From Pseudoclavibacter chungangensis (GTDB lineage: Bacteria; Actinomycetota; Actinomycetes; Actinomycetales; Microbacteriaceae): DNA of 64,000 bases. The first letter of the stretch is position 1, and each line of letters begins with the position of its first letter. A program made the position numbers and the translations under genes. Shown here piece by piece: positions 52,515 through 62,116 of the stretch. A model generated the notes under the pieces. The model worked only from the letters and a program-made list of their open reading frames with translations. It had not been told where the DNA came from and made no database searches. The DNA lies in NCBI RefSeq assembly GCF_013410545.1, contig NZ_JACCFV010000001.1, positions 310,001 through 374,000 of the forward strand, read 5' to 3'.

Positions 52515-54413
52515 GTGTCGTACCCGCGCATCGAGGTCGATCTCGACGCCTTCCGCCACAACGTGCGCACGTTGCGCGAGGCGATGGGCGGGCCGGTGCT
52601 CGCGGTCGTCAAGGCGAACGCCTACGGTCACGGGGCGGTCGAGGTGGCACGTGCCGCGCTCGAGGCGGGGGCCGACATGCTCGGCGTGGTCGACCTCGCG
52701 GAGGCACTCGCGCTGCGCGAGGCGGGCATCGAGGCGCCCGTCCTCGCGTGGATGCTCGGTGCGGACACGACGTGGCAGGAAGCGTTCGACGCGGAGATCG
52801 AGCTCGGCGTCTCGTCGCTCGTGCAGCTCGACGCGCTCGCGCACGACGCACTCGCATGGCGGGCGCACCGCGCACTCGACGGGGGACCCGCGCCCGTCGC
52901 GCTCGTGCACCTCAAGGTCGACACGGGGCTCGGTCGGGGCGGTGCCGTCGAAGCCGATTGGGGCGCGTACTTCGCTCGCGCGGCCGAACTCGAGCGCGAC
53001 GGCCTGATCCGCGTCCGCGGCCTGCTGAGTCACCTCTCGGGGGCGTCGCCGGACGACGACCGGGCACAGGTCGCGGTGTTCGAGCGTGCCCACGCCGCGG
53101 CGCTGGCGACGGGGCTCGATCCGGCGGTCCGTCATCTGAGCGCGACGGCCGGTGGGCTGCGCATTCCCGAGGCCCGCTTCGACCTCGTGCGGCTCGGCGT
53201 CGCGATGTACGGCCTGTCACCGTTCGGTGGGGGAGATCCGGCGGGTGTCGAGCTGCGGCCCGCGCTGCGATTGCTCGCACCGGTCGTCCGGGTCGCGTCC
53301 GACGACGGAACGCGCGGGTGGGCCGTCGAGGTCGGCGCCGCACACGGGCTGCCGCCGGTCGGTGAGGGGGACCTCGAGCTGGCGGACGCCGACGGCGGCC
53401 GTTGGCGGGTCGTGCGCGTCGAGACGGTCCGCACGATCGTCGAGCCGATCGTGCCGCCGCCGAGCATCGAGGTCCTCGCGGACCGCGTGGGCGCGGCGGG
53501 CGACGAGGGTCGAGCGGACGACGCTGTCGTCCGGGACCTCGTCGTCATCGGCGATCCCGGCCGGGGCGAGCCCGGCGCGGACGCGTGGGCCGCCGCCGCG
53601 TCGACGATCAACTACGAGATCGTCGCGCGCCTGCACGCCGACCTGCCGCGCAGCTACGCGGCGCGCCGAGCGGACACCGCGGCGCGGCACGCGCAGGCCC
53701 CCGCGCCGCGCACACTCGCGGGGGGACGAGGCACCGCACCGCGCACCGCGCCCGCCCGATCGCTCGAGGTCGACGTGACGGCCTTCGAGCGTGCGCTCGA
53801 CGGTTCACCCGTCGACGTCTCCGCCGATGCGTACGGTCTCGGCGTCGCGAGGATCCTTCCCGCGCTGCACGCGGCCGGAGCGGTGCCCGTCGTCCGGACG
53901 AGCGCCGACGTCGATCGCGTCGAACGCGAGACGGGGATCCGGCCGCAGCTCGACCCGTCCGCTCCTGATGCCACCCGCGACGCGTACGGGTTCGACGACG
54001 CGTCGGGGCGGTCACCGGTCGTCTCGCTCCGCTCCGAGCTCGTGCTCGTCAAGCACGTCGAGGCGGGGCAGGGGGTGTCGTACGGCTACACGTGGGTCGC
54101 GGCCGCACCCACCGTGCTGGGCCTCGTGCCCGTCGGCTACGCGGACGGACTCGTCCGCCGCGTCGGTGGACGCGCGTGGATGCTCGTCGACGGGGTCCGC
54201 CGTCCGATCGTCGGTCGTGTCGCGATGGACCAGGTCGTCGTCGACCTCGGCGACAGCGAGCCCGCGCCCGGAGCGCCGGTCGTGATCTTCGGCGACGATC
54301 CCGGAGCGCCGTCGCTGCGGGACTGGGCCGAGTGGTCGGGCGTCCGGCCCGAGGCGCTCACCGCCTCGCTCGGCCCCCGCATCCGGCGCGGCGACCGATC
54401 GGTGCGCCCGTGA
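52515..54413 (+). CDS. alr: Tandem-duplicated alanine racemase with one retained active site
   Basis: PLP enzyme that makes D-alanine for peptidoglycan. 632 residues against about 370 usually, with two racemase copies in one frame. Half 1: a full PLP barrel (Lys33 in AVVKANAYGHG; KVDTGLGRGG; RLGVAMYG) plus a degenerate C-domain that lacks the SYG tyrosine, has GAAHG (274-278) instead of GYADG and no MDQ, but keeps TINYE (364-368). Half 2: a shortened barrel (about 416-500) with Ser436 where the PLP Lys should be, then an intact C-domain: Tyr523 in VSYGYTW, GYADG (541-545), MDQ (571-573), without TINYE. GTG 52515 follows GAGGAGAACC. Confidence 0.88.
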   Translation: MSYPRIEVDLDAFRHNVRTLREAMGGPVLAVVKANAYGHGAVEVARAALEAGADMLGVVDLAEALALREAGIEAPVLAWMLGADTTWQEAFDAEIELGVSSLVQLDALAHDALAWRAHRALDGGPAPVALVHLKVDTGLGRGGAVEADWGAYFARAAELERDGLIRVRGLLSHLSGASPDDDRAQVAVFERAHAAALATGLDPAVRHLSATAGGLRIPEARFDLVRLGVAMYGLSPFGGGDPAGVELRPALRLLAPVVRVASDDGTRGWAVEVGAAHGLPPVGEGDLELADADGGRWRVVRVETVRTIVEPIVPPPSIEVLADRVGAAGDEGRADDAVVRDLVVIGDPGRGEPGADAWAAAASTINYEIVARLHADLPRSYAARRADTAARHAQAPAPRTLAGGRGTAPRTAPARSLEVDVTAFERALDGSPVDVSADAYGLGVARILPALHAAGAVPVVRTSADVDRVERETGIRPQLDPSAPDATRDAYGFDDASGRSPVVSLRSELVLVKHVEAGQGVSYGYTWVAAAPTVLGLVPVGYADGLVRRVGGRAWMLVDGVRRPIVGRVAMDQVVVDLGDSEPAPGAPVVIFGDDPGAPSLRDWAEWSGVRPEALTASLGPRIRRGDRSVRP

Positions 54414-54985
54414 CCGACGGGGCGTTCGTCGTCGAGGCGCGGCTCCCGACGGCCGCCGCGACCGAGCGACTCGGCGCGTCGCTCGCGGGCCTCCTGCGGC
54501 GCGGTGACGTCGTCGTGCTCACGGGGCCGCTCGGTGCGGGGAAGACGACCCTCACGCGCGGACTCGGGGCGGCGCTCGACGTGCGCGGCGGCGTGTCGAG
54601 CCCGACGTTCGTGCTCGCGCGCACGCATCCGCCGCTCGGTGACGGTCCCGCACTCGTGCACGTCGACGCGTACCGGCTCGCGGACGCGCTCGAACTCGAC
54701 GACCTCGATCTCGATCTCGACGTGTCGGTGACCGTCATCGAGTGGGGCCGCGACGTCGTCGACGTCCTCACCGACTCGTGGCTCGACATCGAACTGGAGC
54801 GGCCGCGTGCGGACGACGGGGACACGCCCCGCCCGGCCGACGGGGCCGATCCGGAGGACGACGACCACGACGTCCCCCGGGGCGTGCGCGTGACCGCGAT
54901 CGGTGACCGTTGGCGGTCACCGGACACGCTCGCCGAGCTCCGCGCCGCCGTCGCGGGCGCGGGCGACGTCGACGCCCGGGACTGA
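54410..54985 (+). CDS. tsaE: tRNA t6A synthesis ATPase TsaE
   Basis: Partner ATPase of TsaB/TsaD in threonylcarbamoyladenosine (t6A) formation at tRNA position 37. 191 residues. P-loop GPLGAGKTTLTRGLG, VSSPTFVLARTH and LVHVDAYRLADALELDDLDL are the family motifs; VTVIEWG follows. The last third carries an unusual acidic insertion (RADDGDTPRPADGADPEDDD). GTG 54410 overlaps the alr stop (GTGA). Confidence 0.94.
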   Translation: MTDGAFVVEARLPTAAATERLGASLAGLLRRGDVVVLTGPLGAGKTTLTRGLGAALDVRGGVSSPTFVLARTHPPLGDGPALVHVDAYRLADALELDDLDLDLDVSVTVIEWGRDVVDVLTDSWLDIELERPRADDGDTPRPADGADPEDDDHDVPRGVRVTAIGDRWRSPDTLAELRAAVAGAGDVDARD

Positions 54986-55021
54986 GCGCTCCGGGACGAG
55001 CCGGCGCGTAGGATCGTGGGC

Positions 55022-55645
55022 ATGCTGCTCGCGATCGACACGTCCGCCGGAACCGACGTGGCGGTCGTCTCGCCCGGCGGCCGGGTGCTCGGGACGTCGC
55101 GGGGCGACGATCGCAGGCATCACGCCGAGGCGATCGGCGACGCGATCCGCGACGCGCTCGATGCGGCGGGCCTCGGCACCCGGCACGTCACCGAGGTCGT
55201 CGCGGGGATGGGCCCCGGCCCGTTCACGGGCCTCCGCGTCGGTGTCGCCGCCGCGCGTGCGTTCGCGTTCGGGCTCGGCGTGCGCTGCGTGCCACTGCGT
55301 AGCCACGACGCGATCGCGCACGAGTGGCGTCAGCGGCACCTCGACGCGACGGGTGACCTGCTCGTCACGACCGACGCACGTCGCCGCGAGCTCGCGTGCA
55401 CCGTCTACCCGTTCGGGCGCCTCGTCCCGGACGAGCCGACCGTGCTCGTCGCTCCGGACGAGGTCGCGACGAGGTTCGACGGCGTCGCGCATCGCGTCGA
55501 CGCCGAGCGCGTTTCCGCCACACACCTCGCGCTCGCGTGGCTCGACCGCGTCCAGCTCGGGCAGGACGCCGACCCGGACGAGCTCGTCTACCTGCGCGCG
55601 CCCGACGCGAAGCCCGCCGCGGGCAGGAAGCGGGTGACCTCGTGA
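55022..55645 (+). CDS. tsaB: tRNA t6A synthesis protein TsaB
   Basis: Dimerises with TsaD for t6A synthesis. 207 residues: [34 protein letters not shown] and the ASKHA-like [23 protein letters not shown] 55022 is preceded by TAGGATCGTGGGC. Its stop overlaps the next start (GTGA). Confidence 0.94.
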   Translation: MLLAIDTSAGTDVAVVSPGGRVLGTSRGDDRRHHAEAIGDAIRDALDAAGLGTRHVTEVVAGMGPGPFTGLRVGVAAARAFAFGLGVRCVPLRSHDAIAHEWRQRHLDATGDLLVTTDARRRELACTVYPFGRLVPDEPTVLVAPDEVATRFDGVAHRVDAERVSATHLALAWLDRVQLGQDADPDELVYLRAPDAKPAAGRKRVTS

Positions 55646-57231
55646 GCGACGCCCTCCACGTCCGTCCCGCCGGTCCCGACGACCTCGACGCGATCGTCGC
55701 ACTCGACGAGCGCGCGTTCCCCGCGCAGCCGTGGTCGCGCGACATGTTCCTCGCCGAGCTCGAGAGCGAGCACACGCGATACCTCGTCGTGGTCGACGAC
55801 GAGGGGGCGCTCCTCGGGGCGGCGGGTGTCATGTCGCCGCGCGGCGTCGGTGAAGCCGACGTCCAGACGATCGCGATCGACGAGTCGGTCCGCCGACGCG
55901 GCCTCGGTCGGCGTCTGCTCGTCGAACTCGCCACGTGGGCCGGCTCGCGCGGCGCGAATGCCCTGTTCCTCGAGGTCCGCGAGAACGCGGACGCCGCACA
56001 GGCCCTCTACCGTTCGCTCGGCTTCGAGGAGATCGGCCGGCGCCCCAACTACTACCCCCGCGAGGGCCTCGCCGCGATCGTCATGCGGGCGGACGTCGAC
56101 GGCGTCTCCCGGCACGTGGCGCCCGAACACAGTGGGCGGCGCGCCCCCGTCGTGCTCGGTATCGAGACCTCGTGCGACGAGACGGGCGTCGGGATCGTGC
56201 GGGGCCGCACGCTCCTCGCGAACGCCGTCGCGTCGTCGATGGACGAGCACGTGATCTTCGGCGGCGTCGTCCCCGAGGTCGCCGCACGTGCCCACGTCGA
56301 GGCGATCGTGCCCACCCTGCGTGCCGCGCTCGACGAGGCGGGCCTGACGCTCGACGAGCTCGACGCGATCGCCGTGACCTCCGGCCCCGGCCTCGCAGGC
56401 GCCCTCATGGTCGGCGTCGGCGCCGCGAAAGGCCTCGCGGCCGCGACGGGCCTCCCGCTGTACGGCGTGAACCACCTGGTCGGGCACGTCGCGGCCGATC
56501 TCATCGGTCGTGAGGGCGACGGCGAGGAGGCCGTCGCGCTGCTCGTGTCGGGCGGCCACACGTCGCTCATCCACGTTCGCGATCTCGTCGACGACGTCGA
56601 GATGCTCGGCGAGACGATCGACGACGCCGCGGGGGAGGCGTTCGACAAGGTCGCGCGCATCCTCGGGCTGCCGTATCCGGGTGGGCCGGAGATCGACCGG
56701 GCCGCGGCCGACGGCGATCGCGACGCGATCCGGTTCCCGCGCGGCCTCACGGCACCGAAGGATCAGGCGCGTCACCGTTACGACTTCTCCTTCTCCGGGC
56801 TCAAGACCGCGGTCGCGAGGCACGTCGAAGCGCTCGAGGACGCCGGGGTTGAGGTCCCGGTCGCCGATGTCGCCGCGAGCTTCCGCGAGGCCGTCGCCGA
56901 CGTGCTGACACGCAAGGCGGTGGACGCCTGCACCGAACGGGGCGTCGGCATTCTTGTGCTCGGTGGCGGGGTCGCCGCGAACGCGCGCGTCCGGGAGCTC
57001 GCGGCGGAACGTGCCGCCGCAGCGGGTATCGAGCTGCGCGTCCCGCCGCTCCGCCTCTGCACCGACAACGGCGCGATGATCGCCCAGCTCGGCGTCCTGC
57101 TCGTCGAACACGGTCGCGAGCCGTCGCCGTTCGACTTCGGGGCCGACTCGACGCTGCCCATGACGCGCCCGCAGGCGGTCGGGGTGACCGAATCCGGCCA
57201 CGCCGAGGCGGGTGAGCGCGCGCGACTCTGA
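55642..57231 (+). CDS. tsaD: Fused RimI acetyltransferase - TsaD
   Basis: 529 residues, two enzymes in one frame without a stop. Residues 1 to about 155 are a GNAT acetyltransferase of the RimI type (S18 N-terminal acetylation): [60 protein letters not shown]. After an 18-residue linker, residues about 167-529 are Tsa[16 protein letters not shown], metal ligands in [13 protein letters not shown] and CTDNGAMIA, catalytic-site [19 protein letters not shown] 55642 overlaps tsaB (GTGA). Confidence 0.92.
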   Translation: MSDALHVRPAGPDDLDAIVALDERAFPAQPWSRDMFLAELESEHTRYLVVVDDEGALLGAAGVMSPRGVGEADVQTIAIDESVRRRGLGRRLLVELATWAGSRGANALFLEVRENADAAQALYRSLGFEEIGRRPNYYPREGLAAIVMRADVDGVSRHVAPEHSGRRAPVVLGIETSCDETGVGIVRGRTLLANAVASSMDEHVIFGGVVPEVAARAHVEAIVPTLRAALDEAGLTLDELDAIAVTSGPGLAGALMVGVGAAKGLAAATGLPLYGVNHLVGHVAADLIGREGDGEEAVALLVSGGHTSLIHVRDLVDDVEMLGETIDDAAGEAFDKVARILGLPYPGGPEIDRAAADGDRDAIRFPRGLTAPKDQARHRYDFSFSGLKTAVARHVEALEDAGVEVPVADVAASFREAVADVLTRKAVDACTERGVGILVLGGGVAANARVRELAAERAAAAGIELRVPPLRLCTDNGAMIAQLGVLLVEHGREPSPFDFGADSTLPMTRPQAVGVTESGHAEAGERARL

Positions 57232-57234
57232 GCC

Positions 57235-57271
<37 letters not shown>

Positions 57272-57391
57272 TCGTGTCCGTCACGACCGACACCGTCGAT
57301 CGTGGCGCGCCGTGACGACGGGGAGCGGGCCGTGGTGCAGACTCGTCCCGACGTGCAGCCCCGGCGTCGTTCGGGGCGGGGAGGAGCGCAC

Positions 57392-57955
57392 ATGAGCGAA
57401 TCGGGTGACGGGCGGCGCCCACCGGCGGGGGACGATCCGGATTCGCGGCCGCTCCCTCGGGTGGAACTCCCGAGCATCAATCGTGACCCCGTGGCGGATC
57501 CGAGCAATGCCGGCTACCTCGCGCACACCCCGGGCATCGGCGGGGCGCGGGACGCGGGCGCGGACGGTCGTGACGCGGTCGGCGGCGAGGCGGGGGACGA
57601 GGCGGACGTGACGGACACCGCCCCTGAAGCGACGGGCGCCGCGGGCGTGCCGGACGTCGCCGATGTGACGGATGACGGGTCGGCCGGTGACGAGGGCACG
57701 GCCGATGGTGCAGCGACGGGCGAGATCGCGGACGAGCACGACGCGCACGACGAGGGCGATGAGGACGACGTGGCCGACGAGCGCGACTCGGACCGGGGTG
57801 TGGACGCCGGGGACTCGACCGCCACCGTGCGCGGCGGGACGGCGACGCCGGAACCGAGACCCCGACGGACCGGGCTCCTCATCACGGTCGTCGTGGTCGT
57901 CGCGGCGCTCGTTGGCGCCGTGACCTGGGCGATGACGAGCGGCCTCCTCGGCTGA
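57392..57955 (+). CDS. Acidic tail-anchored-like membrane protein
   Basis: 187 residues, family not recognised. The first about 160 are low-complexity, rich in Asp, Glu, Ala and Gly (DVTDTAPEATGAAGVPDVAD, DEHDAHDEGDEDDVADERDS). Then PRPRRTG and one C-terminal helix (LLITVVVVVAALVGAVTWAM) end the protein. Without a signal peptide it would be a tail-anchored membrane protein with an acidic cytosolic domain. ATG 57392 has GGAGG upstream; a GTG at 57212 overlaps tsaD and runs through the 9-bp repeat. Confidence 0.65.
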   Translation: MSESGDGRRPPAGDDPDSRPLPRVELPSINRDPVADPSNAGYLAHTPGIGGARDAGADGRDAVGGEAGDEADVTDTAPEATGAAGVPDVADVTDDGSAGDEGTADGAATGEIADEHDAHDEGDEDDVADERDSDRGVDAGDSTATVRGGTATPEPRPRRTGLLITVVVVVAALVGAVTWAMTSGLLG

Positions 57956-58056
57956 TCGACCGCCGGCCCCGCCGGACGAGCGGCGCCGAGCCCGGCCCGG
58001 TACGATCGAGCATCGAGCGCCACGACTCCGCGGCGCCCGGCGAAGGGACGTGACGC

Positions 58057-58476
58057 ATGTCGTATCAGGGTGGGTTCGACCAGCCCGATCCGTTCGGCGC
58101 GCCCCAGTACGGCCAACAGGGCTACGGGTACGGGCAGCCCGGCTACCCCCAACAGGGGTACGGGCAACAGGGTGCCGTGCAGGGGCCGTACGGACAGCCG
58201 CCCTACGGCGCGCCGGTGCAGGACCCGCCGCTGCCCGAGGCCTCGCCGACGCTCGGCGTCGTCTCGATGCTGCTCGGGCTCGTGAGTTTCATCCTGGCGT
58301 GGATCCCCGCGGTCGTCGTCGGCGGCCTGGTGCTCGGCATCATCTCGGTCGTGCTCGCGATCCTCGCGGTCGTGAAGCGCTCCCGTCCGCTCTTCGCGTG
58401 GACGGGACTCGCGGGCGGCGTTCTCGCCGCGATCGTCGCGACCATCGGGATCATCGTCCTGCGTTACGCGGGCTGA
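58057..58476 (+). CDS. Small YGQ-rich membrane protein
   Basis: 139 residues. Residues 1 to about 55 are Gly/Tyr/Gln/Pro-rich (QYGQQGYGYGQPGYPQQGYG). Then ASPTLGVVSMLLGLVSFIL starts a region with about three hydrophobic helices to the end, resembling DUF4190-type small membrane proteins. It shares both the YGQ repeat and the ASPTLG junction with the larger protein at 58711, so they are likely paralogues. ATG 58057 follows GAAGGGACG. Confidence 0.7.
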   Translation: MSYQGGFDQPDPFGAPQYGQQGYGYGQPGYPQQGYGQQGAVQGPYGQPPYGAPVQDPPLPEASPTLGVVSMLLGLVSFILAWIPAVVVGGLVLGIISVVLAILAVVKRSRPLFAWTGLAGGVLAAIVATIGIIVLRYAG

Positions 58477-58710
58477 CGCGTCCCGGCACGGGCCGGCGAG
58501 CACGCCCCGAAACGCGCGGCGACCGGACGGTCGTGGCCCCCCGGGTCGGCACGCACCCGCAATGCGACAACATACTGATGCGGGCTCCCACGGGGGACCG
58601 CTAGCCTGCAATGGCGTCCGCCCGACGCCGAGTCGCTCGGGGAACGGTGGGCGCGACGCACGAGCCGTGTCCGTCACGGTGGCGGCAGACCCCAGGGAAA
58701 GGAACCCTCA

Positions 58711-60312
58711 ATGACCGATCAGTCCAACAACGCCTTCCCGGGCGGCAATGGACCGTCCGGCCCCGCGCAGCCGGGCCAGTCAGGACACGATGGTCAGGAG
58801 CAGGCCGGCTACGCACAGCCGTATGGACAGCCGTACGGACAGCCGACCCCGGGGCAGGGCGCCTACGGACAGTCGAGCGCCGACCAGGGGACGTCCGGGC
58901 AGTCCGCTGCGCAGCCGGGCTACGGACAGGCGTCGGGGCAGCCCTCGTACGGGCAGTCGGCGTTCGGGCAGTCGGCGGGTCAGGACGGATCGAGCGCCAC
59001 GGGTCAGTCGGCCTATGGCCGGTCCACGGGTCAGGATGGTTCGAGCGGGTCCGGGCAGTCGGCGTACGGGCAGTCGGCCTACGGCCAGTCTGCCTATGGC
59101 CAGTCGGCGGGTCAGGACGGTTCGAACGGGTCCGGCCAGTCCGCGTACGGCCAGCCGGCGTACGGGCAGTCGGCGTACGGCCAGCCTGCGGGGCAGGACG
59201 GTTCGAGCGGGTCCGGTCAGCCGGCGTACGGGCAGTTGGCGTACGGCCAGCCTGCGGGGCAGGACGGAGCGAGCGGGTCGGAGCAGTCGGCTGTCGGCCA
59301 GTCCGCGTACGGGCAGCCCTCGTACGGACAATCGGCCGGTGGGGCGGACGCCGCCGCAGCTCGGTCCGCCTACGGACAGCAGGGAACCGGTGCACAGCCC
59401 GGCTACGGTCAGGATCCCACCGGGCAGCCCGCTGCCGCGACGGACGCCGGGTCGACGTACGGCCAGTCGGCGTACGGCCATTCCGCGTCGTCGGGGCAGT
59501 CCGCATACGGACAGGCTCCCTCGGCATCCCCCTCGACCGGCGAGGCCTCGAATTCCTCGTCGCCCAGCGGCTACGGCGGCTTCGGCCAGAGCGCGCCCGG
59601 ATCGGAACAGTCGGCGTTCGGTCAGTCGTCGGCGACCGCCTACGGCCAGGCCGACGCCGGCACCGCGCAGCCCACGGCCGACCCCTACGGGCAGTCGTCC
59701 GGCTATGGCGAGCAGAAGTCGGACGCACAGTCCGCATACGGCCAGGACGCCGGACGATCCGGGTACGGCCAGCAGGGCGCGGGGCAGCAGGCGGACGCCT
59801 ACGGCCAGCAGACCGGCCAGTCGGCGTACGGCCAGTCGGGGTACGGCCAGCAGGCCGCGCAAACCGCGTACGGCCAGCAGGCAACGCAACCCGCATACGG
59901 CCAGCAGGGTCAGCAGCCCGGCCAGCCCGCATACGGGCAGCAGCAGGGGCAGGCCGCGTACGGCCAGCAGCCCGGCCAGCCCGCGTACGGCCAGCAGCCG
60001 GGGCAGGCCGCATACGGGCAGCCCGGCTACGGCGGCGCATTCGGAGCGGCACCGGCGACGCAGGCCTCGCCCACGCTGGGGATCGTCGCGGCCGCACTCG
60101 GCGCGCTCGGACTCATCCTGCTGCTCTTCCCGTTCCCCATGTGGGGCATCATCCTCATCCTGCTCATCTCGCTCGCAGCGGTGGGCATCGCGATTCCCGC
60201 CGTCCGCAAGCCGGGCCTGTCGAAGACCCTGGGCTTCATCGGGATCGGCGCGGGAGCGGTCGCTGCACTCGTCGCGATCGTGACCGTCATCGTCATCCTC
60301 GCCGTCGGCTGA
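58711..60312 (+). CDS. Membrane protein with a long FUS-like YGQ low-complexity domain
   Basis: 533 residues. From about residue 30 to 445 the sequence is a repeat-rich domain with about 30 YGQ triplets, mostly [10 protein letters not shown] or GYGQQ. Its composition is Gln, Gly, Ser, Tyr and Ala with few charges (the occasional QDG). The junction [19 protein letters not shown] begins about three C-terminal hydrophobic helices (about 452-533). It looks like a phase-separation-prone domain tethered to the membrane; no function is known to me. ATG 58711 has GGAAAGGAACC upstream. Confidence 0.75.
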   Translation: MTDQSNNAFPGGNGPSGPAQPGQSGHDGQEQAGYAQPYGQPYGQPTPGQGAYGQSSADQGTSGQSAAQPGYGQASGQPSYGQSAFGQSAGQDGSSATGQSAYGRSTGQDGSSGSGQSAYGQSAYGQSAYGQSAGQDGSNGSGQSAYGQPAYGQSAYGQPAGQDGSSGSGQPAYGQLAYGQPAGQDGASGSEQSAVGQSAYGQPSYGQSAGGADAAAARSAYGQQGTGAQPGYGQDPTGQPAAATDAGSTYGQSAYGHSASSGQSAYGQAPSASPSTGEASNSSSPSGYGGFGQSAPGSEQSAFGQSSATAYGQADAGTAQPTADPYGQSSGYGEQKSDAQSAYGQDAGRSGYGQQGAGQQADAYGQQTGQSAYGQSGYGQQAAQTAYGQQATQPAYGQQGQQPGQPAYGQQQGQAAYGQQPGQPAYGQQPGQAAYGQPGYGGAFGAAPATQASPTLGIVAAALGALGLILLLFPFPMWGIILILLISLAAVGIAIPAVRKPGLSKTLGFIGIGAGAVAALVAIVTVIVILAVG

Positions 60313-60335
60313 CGCGAGCGGACGCGACGCGCGCA

Positions 60336-60370
60336 CGAACGGCGCACCACCCGGGGTGGTGCGCCGTTCG
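60336..60370. terminator. Bidirectional terminator (17-bp stem)
   Basis: CGAACGGCGCACCACCC (60336-60352) with its complement (60354-60370), between the YGQ-protein gene and the convergent methyltransferase gene. Confidence 0.88.
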
Positions 60371-60408
60371 CGTTCCGCCGACGCACGTGGCGTGGGGCGG
60401 ACGGGCGT

Positions 60409-61608
60409 TCAGCCGCCGATGCGTTCCGTCAGGATCGCCTTGCGCTCGTCGCCGACGCGCGTGAGCACGAGCGTCGCGTCGCCGTCGCCGCGGAGGTCGA
60501 GCCGGGTCCGGAACTCGGCGGGGTCCACGTCGACCCCGCGCTTCTTGATCTCGAGCCGGCCGATCCCTCGCGCACGGAGCTCGCGTTTGATGTTCGGCAC
60601 GTGCAGCGGCAGCACCTCGAGCACCCGGAACGACTGCGCGAACGGTGAGCGGACCTCGTCGTCCGTCGTCATCCAGGCGATGTCGGGTGCGATCATGTGC
60701 GCGTCGATGCGCCGGGCGAGGTCGCCGATGAGCCGCGAGCGGATCACCGCGGCATCCGGCTCGTGCAGGAACGCGCCGAGCGCCGCCACGGGCACGTCCT
60801 CGGCGGCCCCCGTCCCGACGAGCTCGTTCGACCCGGCGCGCCCGAGCACGAGTGCGGAGCGGCCCACGCCGGCGCGCTGCGCCCCACCCGCCCACACCGT
60901 CGCCTCGACGAGCTGCCCGTCGACCGACACCCACTGCGTCTCGGCCCGATCGGCCGGCGGGAGCAGCTCGTGGTCGATGCCGGGGGCGAGCTTCACGCCG
61001 AGGACGTGCTCGTCGGCGAGCCCGAGAATCCAGTCGACGGGCGGCGACCAGTCGTCCGGGCGGTGCAACCGTCGTGTGCGGCCCTCGGCCGACTCGCGCC
61101 TCGCCGGATCGAACCAGAGGCCGTCGAACGGCTCGAGGTCCTGATCCTCGGCTCGTCCGTGGCGCACCTCGACGTCCTCGAACATCGCGAGGTTGTGGGT
61201 CGCGACCGCCGCCGTCACCTCGTCGGCATCGACCGCGACGAGCTCGAACCCGAGCGACGCGAACGCGAGCGAGTCGGCACCGATGCCGCAGCCGAGGTCC
61301 GCGAGCGTGCGGACGCCCGCGGTGCGGAACCGGTTCGCGTGGTGCGCGGCGACCTGGAGGCGGGTGGCCTGCTGCAGGCCGTCCTCCGTGAACAGCATGC
61401 GCTCCGCGAACGGCCCGAACTTCTCCTCGGCCCGTCGCCGCAGGCGCACCTGGGTGAGCACGGCGGAGACGAGACGGGCATCGTGCCCAGCGGCGCGGAG
61501 GCGGGACACGAGGCGCACGACATCGCGCTCGTCGTCGACGGTGTCGGGGGAGCGCAGGAGCGCCATCCCCTCGGGGGTGAGCAGGGCGATGAGATCTTGA
61601 CGGTCCAC
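60409..61608 (-). CDS. SAM-dependent methyltransferase with THUMP-like domain
   Basis: 399 residues. A Rossmann methyltransferase (about 90-230): the SAM motif LADLGCGIGADSLAFASLGF, VAVDADEVTAAV, and the possible catalytic FDGLWFDPARR. The C-terminal part (about 235-399) looks like the THUMP-like domain found in actinobacterial proteins of this type, ending RLEIKKRGVDVDPAEFR. Likely a tRNA or rRNA methyltransferase; target unknown. GTG 61608 is used; no ATG gives the conserved N-terminus. Confidence 0.85.
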   Translation of the reverse strand: MDRQDLIALLTPEGMALLRSPDTVDDERDVVRLVSRLRAAGHDARLVSAVLTQVRLRRRAEEKFGPFAERMLFTEDGLQQATRLQVAAHHANRFRTAGVRTLADLGCGIGADSLAFASLGFELVAVDADEVTAAVATHNLAMFEDVEVRHGRAEDQDLEPFDGLWFDPARRESAEGRTRRLHRPDDWSPPVDWILGLADEHVLGVKLAPGIDHELLPPADRAETQWVSVDGQLVEATVWAGGAQRAGVGRSALVLGRAGSNELVGTGAAEDVPVAALGAFLHEPDAAVIRSRLIGDLARRIDAHMIAPDIAWMTTDDEVRSPFAQSFRVLEVLPLHVPNIKRELRARGIGRLEIKKRGVDVDPAEFRTRLDLRGDGDATLVLTRVGDERKAILTERIGG

Positions 61609-61709
61609 GCCACCACGCTACCGGCGGCCGGCCGCACGCGAGCGGTGTCCGGCCGGGGCGTGTGCCGCGTCGCGTCCGCTCTCGGCGGACGCGACGCGGT
61701 GCGTCCACG

Positions 61710-61739
61710 TTGCCCGCAGCGGGCGCCTCGTCATACACT
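61710..61739 (+). promoter_or_regulatory. groES promoter
   Basis: TTGCCC (61710-61715), 18-nt spacer, TACACT (61734-61739). Start expected near 61746, directly in the CIRCE operator. Confidence 0.8.
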
Positions 61740-61743
61740 CGTG

Positions 61744-61770
61744 TTAGCACTCTCCACGTGCGGGTGCTAA
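61744..61770 (+). promoter_or_regulatory. CIRCE operator (HrcA binding site)
   Basis: TTAGCACTC (61744-61752), nine bases, GGGTGCTAA (61762-61770): matches the CIRCE consensus TTAGCACTC-N9-GAGTGCTAA with one mismatch. HrcA bound here would repress groES until heat shock. Confidence 0.95.
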
Positions 61771-61804
61771 CTCTCGAACTTCGTACTTCAGAAAGAGGTC
61801 AAAC

Positions 61805-62098
61805 GTGTCGGTGAACATCCAGCCGCTCGAAGATCGCATCGTCATCCAGCAGCTCGAGGCCGAGCAGACGACGGCGTCGGGACTCGTCATCCCCGACACC
61901 GCCAAGGAGAAGCCCCAGGAGGGCGAGGTCGTCGCGGTCGGACCCGGCCGCATCGACGACAACGGCAACCGCGTCCCGCTCGACGTGCAGGTCGGCGACA
62001 AGGTGATCTACTCGAAGTACGGCGGCACCGAGGTCAAGTACGGCGGCGGCGAGTACCTCGTGCTCTCGGCTCGCGACGTGCTCGCGAAGATCGGCTGA
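61805..62098 (+). CDS. groES: Co-chaperonin GroES (Hsp10)
   Basis: Lid of the GroEL chaperonin. 97 residues: [20 protein letters not shown], the mobile loop [19 protein letters not shown], and [20 protein letters not shown] at the end. GTG 61805 follows AAAGAGGTCAAAC. groEL is not next to it; a terminator follows and then rarD. Confidence 0.97.
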   Translation: MSVNIQPLEDRIVIQQLEAEQTTASGLVIPDTAKEKPQEGEVVAVGPGRIDDNGNRVPLDVQVGDKVIYSKYGGTEVKYGGGEYLVLSARDVLAKIG

Positions 62099-62116
62099 CG
62101 ATCCCGCACCCGCGTT

